Source: Rohdeia sp041398665 (lineage in GTDB: Bacteria > Planctomycetota > UBA1135 > GCA-002686595). From it: 64,000 nt of DNA. The notes under the pieces were generated by a model. The model was given only the letters and a program-made list of their open reading frames with translations, was not told where the DNA came from and did not search any database. A program made the position numbers and the translations under genes. Below are positions 7,532-19,321 of the stretch, piece by piece (positions within the stretch are counted from its first letter, which is position 1; every line of letters begins with the position of its first letter). The stretch is from positions 24,200 to 88,199 of the forward strand of contig JAWKUH010000022.1 of NCBI GenBank assembly GCA_041398665.1, read 5' to 3'.

Positions 7532-10052
7532 CGCTCCCTCCCGCCACACCCCCCGGGGAGAGCCCGGGCGGCACGGGTGGCGCGGGGAACGAACCGCCCT
7601 GGCGCCGAGCGACGGGTCCACCCGACACCTCCGACCCCGGGGTCCCGGGCGAGGACGACGGCGTCGACGACCGCACCGTGCTGCCGCCCGGTGCGACCGC
7701 GCGTCCCGTGCCGGCGAGCGAGGCGACGGGCGACGCGAACGACGACGACGACGACGAGGTCGGCGACCGCACCGTGATGCCGCCCGGCGCGACCGCGCGA
7801 CCCGCGCCGGTGAGCGAAGGGACGAGCGACGCCGACGCGGTCGCCGATCGCACGCTCGTCCCCGCGGGCGCCGCGGCGCAGGACGTCCCCGCGCTCGAAC
7901 CGGACCTGCAGGCGGGTGCGACCGACGACGCGGTGGACGACCGCACGCTCGTCCCGTCGAGCGCGACGCTCGACGAGCCGACCGGACCCGAGGCCGACGA
8001 CGAGGAAGGAGTCGACGCCACCTCGCTCCACGTCGGCGGCACGAACGTCGGTCCGACGGAGGAGCGGAGCTCCACGGGCGCCGCCGTCCCCGCCGTCCCG
8101 GCGCCGTCCGAGGGCGCGACGTTCGAGGGCGTTCCGGCCATCCCCGACATCGTGTTCGACCACGAGATCGCGCGCGGTGGGATGGGGGTCGTGTACGAGG
8201 CGAAGCAGGGCTACCTCGACCGCCGCGTGGCGGTGAAGGTCCTGCACCACGACGCGCAGGGGAAGGACTTCGTCCAGCGCTTCCAGCGCGAGGCCAAGAT
8301 CCTCGCGTCCTTGAGCCATCCCAACGTCGTGGGCTGCTACCAGGCGGGCGTCGCGGACGACGGTCGCTGCTTCCTCGTGATGGAGTTCATCGACGGACCG
8401 ACGCTCGGCGACTGGATCGACGAGCAGGGTCCGCTCCAGCCGGAACAGGCGGTCCGCGTGGTGCGCGGCGTCGCGGGCGCGCTTGGCTATGCGCACCGCT
8501 CGGGCATCATCCATCGCGACGTCAAGCCGGCGAACGTGCTGCTCAACCGTCCGATCGACGCCGATCGCGACGATCCGTTCCCGTACCAGCCGAAGCTCGC
8601 GGACCTCGGTCTCGCGCGCGCGTCGGGCGACTTCAAGCCGCTCGTCGAGGTGGAGGGACTGACGGTCCAGGGCGCCGTGATGGGCTCGCCGCCGACGATG
8701 GCGCCCGAGCAGTTCGACGACCCCGACTCGGTCGACTTCCGCACCGACGTCTACGGTCTCGGCTGCGTGCTCTTCCACTGTCTCACCGGGCGACTCGCGT
8801 ACCCGCAGACCACGCTCACGAAGCTGATCTCGTGCAAGGCGCAGGGCCCGCCGCCGGATCCGCGCGAGCTCAGTCCCTCGGTCCCGAACGAACTCGCCCG
8901 GCTCGTGCAGGACATGCTCGCGAGCCGACCGGAGGATCGACCCGGCAGCTACGCCGAGCTCGTCGAGCGACTCGAACGCGTCCTCGTGGACACGCCGGCC
9001 GCCGCGGCGAAGCGCTCGAGGGCGCCGATCGTCGCCGTCGCCGGACTCGTCGTCGCCGCGGTCGCGGTGTTCGCGTCGGGCGTGCTCGGCGGCGACCCCG
9101 ACGGGGTACGTCCGAACCCGGTCGTCGACGAGGGCGGCGCGACCGGACACGGTCCGAAGGATCCTGGCCCGGAAGGGCCGGATCCGAACGGGTCGGGCGC
9201 GCCGATCGGGGGCGGGAACGAAGTCGCCGACGGGCCCGGGAGCAACGGCAGCAACACCGGCGCGGAGACGGGCGACGGTCCGAGCGACCCGCCCGACGAC
9301 GTCCCGGAAGTCGTCGTCGAGCCCGACGACCCGGTTCCGGTCACGCCGCCGTCGTTCGTCGCCGCCGGCGCGCTGCCGATCGCGGCGGGGGAGGTCGAGC
9401 AGCTGTTCGTCCGCGAGGACGTGCAGTCGAGTCCCGCCGTCAACTGGGTGGTCCAGGCCGGAGGCACGGCGGACTGGATGATCGTCGACGACAAGATCAA
9501 CGCGACCTACGCGCGCCTGTTCAAGTCGCGCGGATGCATCCAACGCGACCTGCCGGCGCCGAGCTGGAGGTTCGTCGGGAGCGTCACGTTGCTCCTGCCG
9601 CAGATGATTCCGACGGAGCGCCTCTCGTTCCTCGTTTCGTTCGAGAACGGGTCCGCGCTCGAACTTCGACAGGGCATCGAGGGCGAGAATGTCGTGCTCG
9701 CCGGCAACATGGTCGTCGCGCAGGGCTCGAACGAGTGGGTCGATCCCGAGCCGATCGAGTCGCTGACCTTCGATCCGCTCCCGCGCGACTCGTTCTCGGA
9801 GGGTCGCGAGGTCGCCGTCCGCCTGGACTGGGACGGTCAGCGGCTCGACGTGGCCTGGGGGTTCGTGGACGAGGGAGCCGATCCCGACACCGCGCCGCTC
9901 GACGAGGCCCACCGTAGAGTCTCGACGCGACCGATCTCGAGCGACTCGGTGCGCCCACGAATCTCACGGTCCTCGTCGATCACGGCGGCTGCCGTCTCGA
10001 GGACTTCATTCGGGCGCTGACGCCGACGGCTTCGAGCCCAAGGCCATGCTGA
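7528..10052 (+). CDS. Transmembrane Ser/Thr protein kinase, T6SS regulator (PpkA-like role)
   Basis: Residues 1-200 are acidic and disordered, with four DRT(V/L)xP repeats (7660-7960). A PknB-type kinase domain follows at about 205-480: Gly loop ARGGMGVVYEA, VAVKVL lysine, HRDVKPAN catalytic loop, DLGLA in place of DFG, and APEQ. A single membrane helix (IVAVAGLVVAAVAVFASGVL, about 505-525) leads to a Gly/Pro linker and an external domain of about 200 residues with beta-sandwich character. A one-base shift at about 9915 hides the true end; the next frame gives LGAPTNLTVLVDHGGC, RLEDFIRAL and a stop at 10050-10052, overlapping the FHA gene start. It heads the T6SS cluster, so phosphorylation of the adjacent FHA protein is the expected output. 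No cognate phosphatase gene was found. Confidence 0.85.
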
Positions 10053-11883
10053 AGATCATCCTCGTCCAACCCGGTCGCCCCGATCGCGAGATCGAGGTCG
10101 ACGGCGACGTCGCGACGGTCGGCCGATGCGTCGAACTGCGACGTCGTGGCGACGAGCCCTTCGTCAGCGCAGCACCTGGCAGCATCCTGCGCGGCACGGT
10201 CGTCGTCGACCTCGACTCGAGCAACGGCACGTTCGTCGGCGGCCGGCGCGTCGCCGGGACGTCGGGCGTGACCGTGCTCGGCGGCGAGTCGATCTCGCTC
10301 TGCGCAGAGTGACGTCGAGATCCGCGTCGCGCGACCGACGACGCGCCGTCGCGCCCGTGGTCGGCACCGACCGCCGAGGCGGTCGAGGAGCCGGACGAGG
10401 AGCTCGAGGTCGTGCGCTCGCGCGCCGCACTGCTCGAGTCCGAGGTCGGGCGTCTCGAGCGCGAAGGAGGCCCGCGACACCGGCGAGGTCGACGCCCAGG
10501 TCGCGCGGCTGCGCGGCGAGAACGAGTCGTTGCGCGCGGGATCGAGAGCCTGAAGGCGCAGGTCGAGTCGCGCGAGGAGGACGACGCGGGAGAGCGTTCA
10601 GGGCGCGCATGTGGCGTCAGCGCCTCGAGGACGTCCGCGAGGCGAACGAGAAGCTGCAGGAGCAGGTCGACGGCCTGCGTGCCGAGGTCGAGGCGCGTGA
10701 CGCCGTGCTCGAACGCGTCGCGGAGCGCGAAGCGCCCCCCGAACCGGTGCCGGACGCCGCCGTCGACGAGTTGCGCGCGCGCGTCGTGGAGCTCGACGAG
10801 CAGCTCGCGGCGGAGCGCGCGAAGACGGCGAAGAACGCACAGCAGGTCGAGCTGATCCGCAAGCTGCGCAAGGAGCTCGACGCGGTGAAGGCGGCGCCCG
10901 CGCGCGCCGCCGACGCCGGGGGGGGAGCGGAGCTCGAGACCGCGCGGCGCGAGGCATCCGAACTGCGCGCGAAGGTCGCGGAGCTCGAGGGCCGCCTCGC
11001 CGAGGCTCCCGCCGCGAGTCCGGAGAACGCGTCCGACTTCTTCTTCAAGCTCCAGGGCGAGAATCTCGAGCTCAAGAAGCGCATCGCGAAGCTCGAGAAG
11101 GGCGGCGCCGTCGCCGCGCCGGAGTCGTCCGGCGGCAAGCGCGACGCGAGGACCGTCGCCGAGCTGATGGAGGCGCGGATGCGCATCACGACGCTCGAGA
11201 CCGAGCTCGAGAACCTGCGCAAGGCCGCCGCCGCCGCGCCGAGCGCGCCGAAGCGCGCCGCGAAGAGCGCTCCCGTCGCCGACGCCACGCGCCCGCCGGT
11301 CCCCGCGAGCGCACCGTCGGTCGCAGGGTCGAGCGAGGGTGTCCGACGGCTCGTCGAGGTCTTCGTCGAGTCCGACGTCGAGGGGCTGACGCGCGACCTC
11401 GACGAGGCGGTCGACCACTTCGTCGTCAAGGAGACCGTGCGCATCGTGCGCCACACCGAACGCGTCGTGACGCGCGTGGCGGGCGACCTCATCCAGTTGT
11501 TCCAGCTGCACACGATGCTGCCGGACACGACGGGCACGTACCGCGGTCTCCTCGCGCAGGTCCTGCAGGACCCGTCGCCGAACTCGCGGCGCGGGCTCGT
11601 CGAGTACCTCGACCGGCTCGGTCAGTGGCTCGTCGCGGCGATCGGAGCGCACCGCAAGGCGGCGGTGCTGTTCGCGCTCGAACTGAAGAACGACCTCACC
11701 GAGGAGCGACTCACGTCCGAGACGCCGCTCCCGGGTCTCGCGAAGGTCCCGTTCCTCGCGCGCAACGAGCTGTGGACGCGCGCGCAGGCCTACCTCGCGA
11801 CGCTGTCCCCCGACACGATCGACGAGCGGATCGACCGGCTCGCGCGGGAGCAGGCCGAGCAGATCCTCTCCCCGAAGTCGTAG
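10046..11883 (+). CDS. FHA-domain, coiled-coil T6SS protein (Fha/TagH-like), several frameshifts
   Basis: The N-terminus is an FHA domain: MLKIILVQPGRPDREIEVDG, a broken VGR...NCDVV...FVSAQH core, and the phosphopeptide-binding end DLDSSNGTFVGGRRV. The frame changes several times between about 10120 and 10610, with each piece readable (SRAALLESEVGRLERE, QVARLRGENESLRAG, IESLKAQVESREEDD). From 10610 to 11883 the frame is continuous: a long coiled coil, then a conserved helical domain (residues about 425-600; DEAVDHFVVKETVRIVRH, LFQLHTMLPDTTGTYRGLL). FHA proteins in T6SS loci bind phosphothreonine made by the cluster kinase and promote assembly. The position between kinase and TssJ supports that role. 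Confidence 0.75.
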
Positions 11884-11954
11884 CGGTCGACGGGCACCGG
11901 TCGCGCGGTCGGCGGCGCGTTCCTGGGCGGCTGGCGCGGGGCCCGCGGGGCTGC

Positions 11955-11960
11955 TAGCCT
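11955..11960 (+). promoter_or_regulatory. Possible -10 hexamer TAGCCT
   Basis: Lies in the 171-bp gap before the TssJ-like gene, 95 bp from its ATG. It belongs to the recurring TAnnnT pattern. Confidence 0.3.
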
Positions 11961-12054
11961 ACGCCCCGCCGTTGCCACGGACGGACTTGCGTTCGTCGTC
12001 GCCCCCCGCCCGACCGACACGACCACGCCTCGACGCCTGCTCGGGGACACCGCC

Positions 12055-12588
12055 ATGCTGACCCGCGTCCGCCGTCCGATCGTCGCCGCCCTGATGCTGG
12101 CGACGTGCCTCCTCTCGACAGGCTGCAACCTGTTCAAGGACACGACGTACACCATGGACGTCGTTCCGGTCGGGAGCGTCGAGGAGCAGCTCCAGTCCCT
12201 CTACGTGATCGTCGCACCCCGCGACGAGGTCGCGGAACCGCTGTCCGACCGGAGCCGTTACTCCGAGCTCGTCGACGAGGACCGCATCCGTCGCTACACG
12301 AGTTTCGTCCAGTACCAGCCCGACGGCGCCGGGTCCTGGCGCGACAACTACACGGGCAACCAGTCGAGCTACGTCAAGTACGCGGTCAAGGGCGACACCA
12401 TCAAGATCAAGGTGGAGCATGCGCTGATCGACAAGGGCTCGTCGACGATCTTCAACCTGGTCGCGCTCGCCTTCTTCGGGAAGGAGGGTTTCCAGGTGGA
12501 GACGATCTCCTACAGCGACCTCAACGCCAGCGCGGACTACGTCCTCCAGGTCGGTAGCGGCACGCTCTCGCTGCGTCCGAAGGAATGA
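12055..12588 (+). CDS. tssJ: T6SS outer-membrane lipoprotein, TssJ-like
   Basis: 177 residues. Signal peptide with lipobox STGC (Cys about 23) after a hydrophobic core VAALMLATCLL. The mature part is short and predicted beta-rich (LYVIVAPRDEV, YVKYAVKGDTIKIKVEHAL, DYVLQVGSGTLSLRP). Sequence similarity to proteobacterial TssJ is not obvious to me. The assignment rests on the lipoprotein character, the size, and the location between the FHA and TssK genes, which is the usual place of TssJ in T6SS operons. TssJ would anchor the TssLM complex to the outer membrane. Its last bases overlap the TssK ATG. Confidence 0.6.
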   Translation: MLTRVRRPIVAALMLATCLLSTGCNLFKDTTYTMDVVPVGSVEEQLQSLYVIVAPRDEVAEPLSDRSRYSELVDEDRIRRYTSFVQYQPDGAGSWRDNYTGNQSSYVKYAVKGDTIKIKVEHALIDKGSSTIFNLVALAFFGKEGFQVETISYSDLNASADYVLQVGSGTLSLRPKE

Positions 12589-13941
12589 GCACGCGCGTCG
12601 AGCGGAGCGTCCTGTGGCGGGAGGGGATGTTCCTCTACCCGCAGCACCTGCAGGCCTTCACGCGCGAGGTCCGCGCGGGCGTCCGGTCCGCCGGAGCGCT
12701 CGGCCTCGTCGGTGACTACGGCCTCATCGACCTCGAGGTCGACGGCGACGCGCTGCAGGACGGCGTGTTCGACGTGCGCTCCGTCAAGCTCGTCCTGCGC
12801 GACGGGACGCTCGTCGAGGTCCCCGTGAACGGGACGGTCCCGAAGCGCGAGTTCACCGAGTTCTTCACCGGCCCCGAGCTCGACGTCCACTTCGGCGTCC
12901 CGACGGCGCAGGCCGGCGTCGCACAGATCGGCGGTCCCGACGAGGTCGGCGGCGCGCGGGCGCGCTACGGCGTCGAACGCGAGAAGGTGCAGGACGAGAA
13001 CGCGCGCGACTCGCACCGCGAGGTCGAGTTCCGGCGGCTCCAGGGGCACCTGTTCTTCGGCGATGAGGAGCGCGCGGGCTTCGACACCGTGCTCGTCGCG
13101 CGGCTCGCGCGGACCGGTTCGGGCAAGGCGAAGACGCAGCTCTCCCGCACGTTCGTGCCGCCGGTCCTGCGCTGCGGCGCGTCCGCCGTCCTCGAGCACG
13201 ACCTCAACGCGCTCGCGGACAAGGCGCGCTCGCAGTCGCGCGACCTCGCCGCGCGGATGCCCGACATCTCGCGCCTCTCGAGCGTCGACAAGGGCACCGA
13301 CATCCAGGGCCTGTTCAAGCTCCAGGCCGTCAACCAGGCCGTCGCTCTGCTCGAGCACGCCGCCGGCCAGCCCCACCTCCATCCCTACGACGCCTACCAG
13401 GCGCTGACGCGTTCGGCCGGGACGCTCGCGATCTTCGGACCGGGCCGCGTCGTCCCCGACCTCCCGGTCTACGACCACGACGACCTCGACCACTGCTTCC
13501 GCACCGCGATCGACGCGGTCGACGGACTGCTCGCGGCCGAGGTCGCGGCGCTTCGACTCGACGCGCTTCGACCCCGACGGCGTGCACCCAGGCTCTACCG
13601 GTGCTCGATGCCGTCCGAGTGGAACACGGCCAACGCCATCTTCCACCTCGCCGTCGAGATGTCGGAGGAACCGGACGAGGTGCGCGACCTCGTCGCGGCG
13701 GGCGTCAAGCTCCTGCCCGAGCAGGACATCGAGCGCGTCCTCCGCGGCGTCATGCCCGGCATCGGACTGACGCACGAGCGCGTCCACCGCTGTCGTTCCC
13801 AGCGCAACACGCTGCTTCTTCCGCGTCGAGACGGAGGGCGCGAGCCGCGACGTGGCGGTCGTCAGTCGCGCGACGCGGTGATCAACGCGCTCGGCGGGCC
13901 GACGAGTGTCCTTCCAGTTCTACGTCGAGTTCCCCGACTGA
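12585..13941 (+). CDS. tssK: T6SS baseplate protein TssK (frameshifts in C-terminal third)
   Basis: The typical TssK start VLWREGMFLYPQHLQ is followed by the shell domain. Further family marks are AKTQLSRTFVPPVLRC, the long helical middle (DISRLSSVDKGTDIQGLFKL, HPYDAYQALTRSAGTLAIFG) and LYRCSMPSEWNTANAIFHLA. The frame leaves and returns at about 13555-13595 (RFDPDGVHPG is readable in the alternative frame). It shifts again at about 13790-13910; pieces there read FFRVETEGASRDVAVVSRAT and SFQFYVEFPD-stop, ending at 13941. TssK links the baseplate to the TssLM membrane complex. Overlap with the upstream gene suggests one operon. The frame breaks are probably sequence errors. Confidence 0.85.
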
Positions 13942-14080
13942 CGAGTTCCAGGCGTCGCCGTCGGCACGAGCCGGCGGCGAGCGTCGCGATCCGACCGATC
14001 GCCGACACCGGTGTCGCGTGCGATCGACGCGCCGGACGCACCGACCCGCGGGTCGGTCGCGTCCCTGCCACGGAAGACCC

Positions 14081-14777
14081 ATGGCCGGACCGAAGACGAC
14101 CCTGAGCGAGGCCTGCGTCGGTTCTTCCTCTACCTCTGACGTTCCGCCGGAACGCGAGTCGTCCCAGCTCGACGTCGCCGGCCTCAAGGAGGCGCTGCAG
14201 GGCGGGATCGAGTTCGTCGGCTCGTCGTGCGAGAAGGATCCCGACCTCCTGCGCCAGTTCGAGAAGATCTGGTACGCGCTCGTCGTCACCGCGGACCAGG
14301 TGGTGCTCGCGTCGACGTGGCCGCACCGCTCGGCCTGGTCGATGCAGCTCCTCGAGTCGCACTACTTCAAGTCGTTCGAGGGCGGTTCGAGGTTCTTCGT
14401 CCTCGCGCGAGGTGCTCGACGACCCGGGCCCGGACGCTCCGGCGTTCGCCTCGGTGCTCTTCATGTGCATGAGCATCGGCTTCCAGGGCGAGCTGATGGG
14501 CGAGCGAATCGAGCTCGACCACGCACGCGCCTGTTCGACAAGTCGCGTCTCCAGCGCCGTCATCGGCTCCCAGCTCACCCCCGACGCGTACGGCCGCAAC
14601 TCGCCGCTCACGACGGTCAAGCTGCCGACGATCGGCGTGCTCCGTCTCGCAGCGATCGGCCTCGGAGCCGTCGTCTTCGCGCTGGTGGCCGGCAGGGCCG
14701 CGACCTCGATCAAGAACAGCGACGTGACGAGCCGCATCGGCAAGACCGTCGAGCGGCTGGAGGAGACGAAACGATGA
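14081..14777 (+). CDS. tssL: T6SS inner-membrane protein TssL (DotU/IcmH), frameshifted
   Basis: Starts MAGPKTTLSEAC. DotU-type features follow: LLRQFEKIWYALVVTADQVV, WSMQLLESHYFKSFEGG, then after a one-base shift at about 14405 VLDDPGPDAPAFASVLFMCM and IGFQGELMGERIELD. The C-terminal tail anchor VLRLAAIGLGAVVFALVAG is the single membrane helix expected of TssL. No OmpA-like peptidoglycan-binding extension is present, so peptidoglycan anchoring must come from another protein. A smaller frame irregularity lies near 14115-14150. TssL forms the envelope complex with TssM and TssJ. Confidence 0.8.
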
Positions 14778-14820
14778 AGCGCGCTCCGAGCGAACTCCTC
14801 CGCAACGGCGAGGACCCGTC

Positions 14821-17800
14821 ATGAAGGCGATCAAGAGCTCCTCGACACGACGACGAAGAAGATCGTCGCCGCGATCGTCGTCCTCTCCCTCCTGTTCTGG
14901 ATCGTCCTCCTGATCGTCGACACGCGGGCGGCCCTCGATCTCGTCGTCCCCGCGCTCGTCGCCGTCGCCGTCGTCGCGACGGTGTGGATCGGGATCCACT
15001 TCGGCGTGAAAGCCTGGCGCCGGCGCAAGCGCGCGGAGTTCGACGAGGCCGTCGCCGCGAAGGAGGGCGTCGAGGACCGGCGCCGGGAGTGGGCGAACTG
15101 GGTCGACGAGCTCGAGAAGAAGGGCATCGACCGCTACGAACTGCCCTTCTACCTGCTGGTGGGGGAGCCGCAGTCGGGCAAGAGCATGCTGCTCCACAAC
15201 TCCGACCTGCACTTCCCCTTCGGGCAGAACCGGTTGTCGGGTCTCGGCGGCACGCGCGGTTGCGACTGGTGGTTCACCGAGGAAGCCGTGATCCTCGACC
15301 TCGCGGGTCGACTGTTCACTGCACGAGGGCGGCGCCGCCGACCGCGTCGAGTTCGGGCCTTCCTCCAGCTCCTCTACGACTTCCGTCCGCTGTGCCCGGC
15401 GAACGGCGTGATCCTCGTGGTGCCCTGCGACGCGCTGCTCTCCGACTCGGAGGAGGTGTGCGTCGCCAAGGCGAACAAGATCAAGGAGGCGCTCGACTCC
15501 CTGACCGGCAAGCTCCAGGCGCAGCTCCCGGTCTACCTCGTCCTCACCAAGGGCGACCGCATCTTCGGTTTCGCGGAGTGCGTCCACCGCCTCGACGTCG
15601 AGCGTCGCCACCAGATGTTCGGGTGGTCGCGCGAGGCGACGCGCGTGGAGTCGCCCTTCGACGAGGCCGAGGTCCTGGCGGGCTTCGACGGCATGGTCGA
15701 GCGAGCGCGGCTGCTGCGCGCGCACATGGCGGCCGGCGCGCGGATCCCCGAGGCGCTGCCCGAGGTCGACCGGATGTTCGCCTTCCCGCACGAGCTCGCG
15801 GGGATGCGCGGCAACCTCGAGATCTACCTCAAGCGCGTCTTCACGTCGGCGAGCGTGATGGAGAAGCTGTTCTTCCGCGGCCTCTACCTCACGAGCGGCC
15901 TGCAGAGCGGCGTCCCGATCGCGAAGGTCTGCACCGACCTCTTCGGTCAGGCCGGCGAGGCCGACCAGCGCAGCCTCGAGGCGCTGTTCAGCAAGTCGCG
16001 CGCATACTTCATCAAGGACCTCGTCCGGAACCGCGTGTTCGCGGAGCGCGGCCTCGTCCGTCCGACGCAGGGCCGCGTCCAGCAGACGCGCCGCTCCACG
16101 ACGATCGCCTACGGGTTCTCGGGCGCGCTCGTCCTGCTCTCCGTCCTGTTCGCCGCGATCTACCTCGTGACGGGGCGCACGGACGCCCGGACCGACGTCC
16201 TCACGGCGGCGCTCGAGGCGGGGGACGAGGCGGCGGCACGCGACGTCAGCACCATCCCGCAGTTGCTCGCCGACCTGCAGAAGATCGGCGACGCCGCGGT
16301 CCTCGACCCCGGCATGTACGAGGAGACCCTGGGGGACACGCGCGACGAGTACAAGGAGCTCTACTGCAAGCTGTTCGACGCACGTCTGACCCCCCTCGTG
16401 AAGAAGGAGGTCCTCAAGAACGTTCGGAACAAGTTGACGTCGAACGACTTCACGAGCCACACCGAGCTCCTCGCGATCTGCCACGCGCTGGGGCGCCTCA
16501 CGGGCGACGTCGATCTGGCCGACGACGGCGTGCGCGAGGACGTGCTCGCCGGACTCGGGGCCAATCCGATCTCGCTCGCGACCACGGCGTCCTCGAAGGA
16601 GCCGCTCGACCTGGAGCGCGCGTTCGTGCTGCGCGAGAGCTACGGCGACGACCGCGGGCTCTTCCTGCCGTACAACGAGGCCGAGCGCGACGTGCACGCG
16701 CAGCTCGTGCAGCTCGCGATCGACGGGCTCGAGAAGAGCCTCCAGCCCGGTGCCGCGACGGCTCCGCGCGGAGAGGTCGGCGTCATGTTCGCCTGGCACG
16801 CCGCGGAGAAGGCCCACGAGCTGCTGCTGCGGCCGAAGGACCTGCCGATCACGAAGCAGAAGGAGGCGCAGCTCGTCGCACGCCGTTACGCGGGGGCGAT
16901 GGGCACGATGCAGACCATCCACGACCTCGACCTCGACGCGGAGAAGACGATCTACTCGGCGACGGTCTTCGTCGAGTTCCAGAAGCTCGTCAAGTTGCGG
17001 AGGGAGTTCGTGGCCTTCCTCTCCGAGAGTTCGCTCGGAGGGACACGCTCGGAGCGCTGGCCGGACGCGGACGAGGTCATCGCCTGGACGTTCGGCCAGA
17101 TGGAGAAGACCCCGGACAAGGGCGCGTTCTCGCTGTCCTCGCTGGGCTTCCACTTCGGGTCGCAGGACGCGGGACAGACCCTGTTCCAGCTCAGCGAGTC
17201 GGCGGTCTCGAAGTCGACGGCGCGGATCCACATGGACTCGAGCGACTTCGACCCTCTGTCCAACCTCTCGCAACCTCCGGGGATGCTCGCGCTGTGCAAC
17301 GCACAGCTCCCGCTCGAGCTCGCGAACGGCGGCGTCGCCGGCCTCGCCGAACGGATCGCGGACCTCGACGGGCGCGTGCTCGCGACGTTCTCGCCCGGGA
17401 GCGAGGTCTACGACCTCTTCCTCCAGCAGTGCATCCAGCTCGCTTTCACCTTCGGCGACAGCATCCTCTCGGTGGACCAGGCGCTGCGCTCGGTCGTCGG
17501 TGACGCGGCGGACCCGCCGGCGCGCCGCCTCTGCGTCGACTTCGTCACGCAGTACGCGATGCTGCACCGTCAGCTCCTCGGGATGATCGAGAAGAAGGGC
17601 ATCGCCGGGAACCCCGCGGCGCAGCTCCGCGCCTGGTGCGAGAAGATCGAGGCGCACCTCTACGAGCACCTCGACAAGCTCGACAAGCCCGACCGCTGGA
17701 TGCCCGAGATCGACCTCGAGGGGAGAATCACACCCGAAGGCTGGAGCGCGCTCCGCGCACTCGCGCTCGCGGCGAAGGTGAAGCCCGTCAGACCGGAGAG

Positions 17801-19316
17801 CTACAGCGTCGACCAGTCCGCGCGCGAGGCGCTGCAGGACGCGTTCGAGAACCAGGTCAGCCAACTCATCGACCGCTGGGACCGGCTCGACCCGGAGGAC
17901 CACCTCGCGACCCACGAGATCGTGGGGCAGCTCGCCGCGCTGTGCTCGCGCGTCAAGAACGAGCTCGACGACGGCGAGGCGATCGTCGGCACGAGCACGC
18001 ACCAGGGGCTGAGCGAGCGCATCGACCAGCTCCTCGCGCGGCGGCTCGAGAACCTCGTCGAGCTCGTCGAGCGGATCTGGTCGCCCGACATCCAGCGCGG
18101 CACGTTCACGAACTCGATCAACGAGGCCTACGACGCCCTCAAGTCGCTCCAGTCGAAGATCGACGCGTCGCAGAAGGCCGGGCTCTCCGTCGTCGCCGAC
18201 GTCACCGACGATCTCGCCATCGGCGGCGACGTGACGGGCTGGTTCGTCCTCCCGCAGGTGACGGAGTGGGTGCGTCGGTTGGGCGAGTGCGCCATCCCGC
18301 GCAGTCCGAGCGAGGTCACGAACTACCGCGAGCACCGCGAACTCCTCGAGGCGATCGACGTCCTGAAGCGCGTCCAAGGTCGTCCGGAGGAACTCGGCCG
18401 TGAGTACGCGCGCGTCTACTACGAGGAGTTCTCGACGGCGTCGGTCGAAGCGTCCTCCGCCGCGCAGAACGCGGGCGTCCGCTTCGTGCGCTCGATGCGC
18501 GCGAAGGTGACCGACGTCCTGCGGGCCGAGGTCGCGCGCCGCTACCTCGGGGAGCTCGAGACGGTCGTCGGGCGACCGAACTACGACGACCTGCTCGACG
18601 CCATGTTCTGGACCGTCGAGGAGGGCGAACTCGACGTCGACGACGGCAAGCGTGTCCGCGACCCGCTCGACGACCTTCTGAAGCCGAGGATCGGCGACTT
18701 CGACAAGCTGCGGAGCGCCTACCTCCTGATCGGCGAGCAGCGCTCGATCGGCGACGAGATCTTCCCCGTCGTGCCCGCGCCGGGCGAGGACGCCTGGACG
18801 CGGTTCCACCGCTTCCTCGTGGACCTGCAGACGTTCCTGCTCGCCGACGGCGCGCGGACGGTGAAGGCGGCGAAGTTCGACTTCACGTTGCAGCCGAAGC
18901 TCGGCGACTCGGGCTCGCTCTGGGACTTCTCGGGCATCGGCACCGAGGCTCGCGAGTACTTCTACTTCCCCGGTGACGACTCCTCGGACGCTCTGCAGCG
19001 GCAACACTCGGCCGGCGACATGAGCAGTCTGCGCGTCAGCGACTGGGGCTTCGCGGTCAACCGTCCGCAGCGCGCGATGGAGTTCATCTGGTCGTCGAAG
19101 CCGGTGAGCTCCGAGGCGCGCACCGACCCCGACCGCTACGACCTCCGCGTCCGCACCTGCCTCGCACCGCTGCTGCTGGCGTGGTCGGGGACGGTCGAGG
19201 ACCCGGACGATCCCAGGCGCTTCGAGTTCACGCTGTCCCCGAAACGGACGACGCGCCAGGCACCGTTCTGGATCGAGTTCGACATGCCGCTGCCGCTCCG
19301 ACCGACCCGACCCTGA
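14821..19316 (+). CDS. tssM: T6SS inner-membrane protein TssM (IcmF)
   Basis: About 1,500 residues. The natural start MKAIKS at 14821 is separated by a one-base shift (about 14838) from the long frame, which then begins LLDTTTKKIVAAIVVLS. Two N-terminal helices and a third near 16105-16175 (IAYGFSGALVLLSVLFAAIY) bracket the cytoplasmic NTPase-like domain, which has a Walker A motif GEPQSGKSMLL (about residue 115). A short out-and-in frame excursion at 15310-15350 hides the residues after DLAGRLFT. NGVILVVPCDALL is the conserved IcmF signature. The rest is the large periplasmic domain that contacts TssJ. A 16-codon ORF at 14774-14824 before it is probably spurious. Confidence 0.88.
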
Positions 19317-19321
19317 TCCGC

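Noticed and set aside
7528..11883. A PppA-type phosphatase partner for the kinase
   Set aside because: No PP2C motifs were found in this or any other gene of the window.
14774..14824. Small ORF MKRAPSELLRNGEDPS between tssL and tssM
   Set aside because: It overlaps both neighbours and has no ribosome site of its own. It is best seen as the translational link or an artefact of a frame error.
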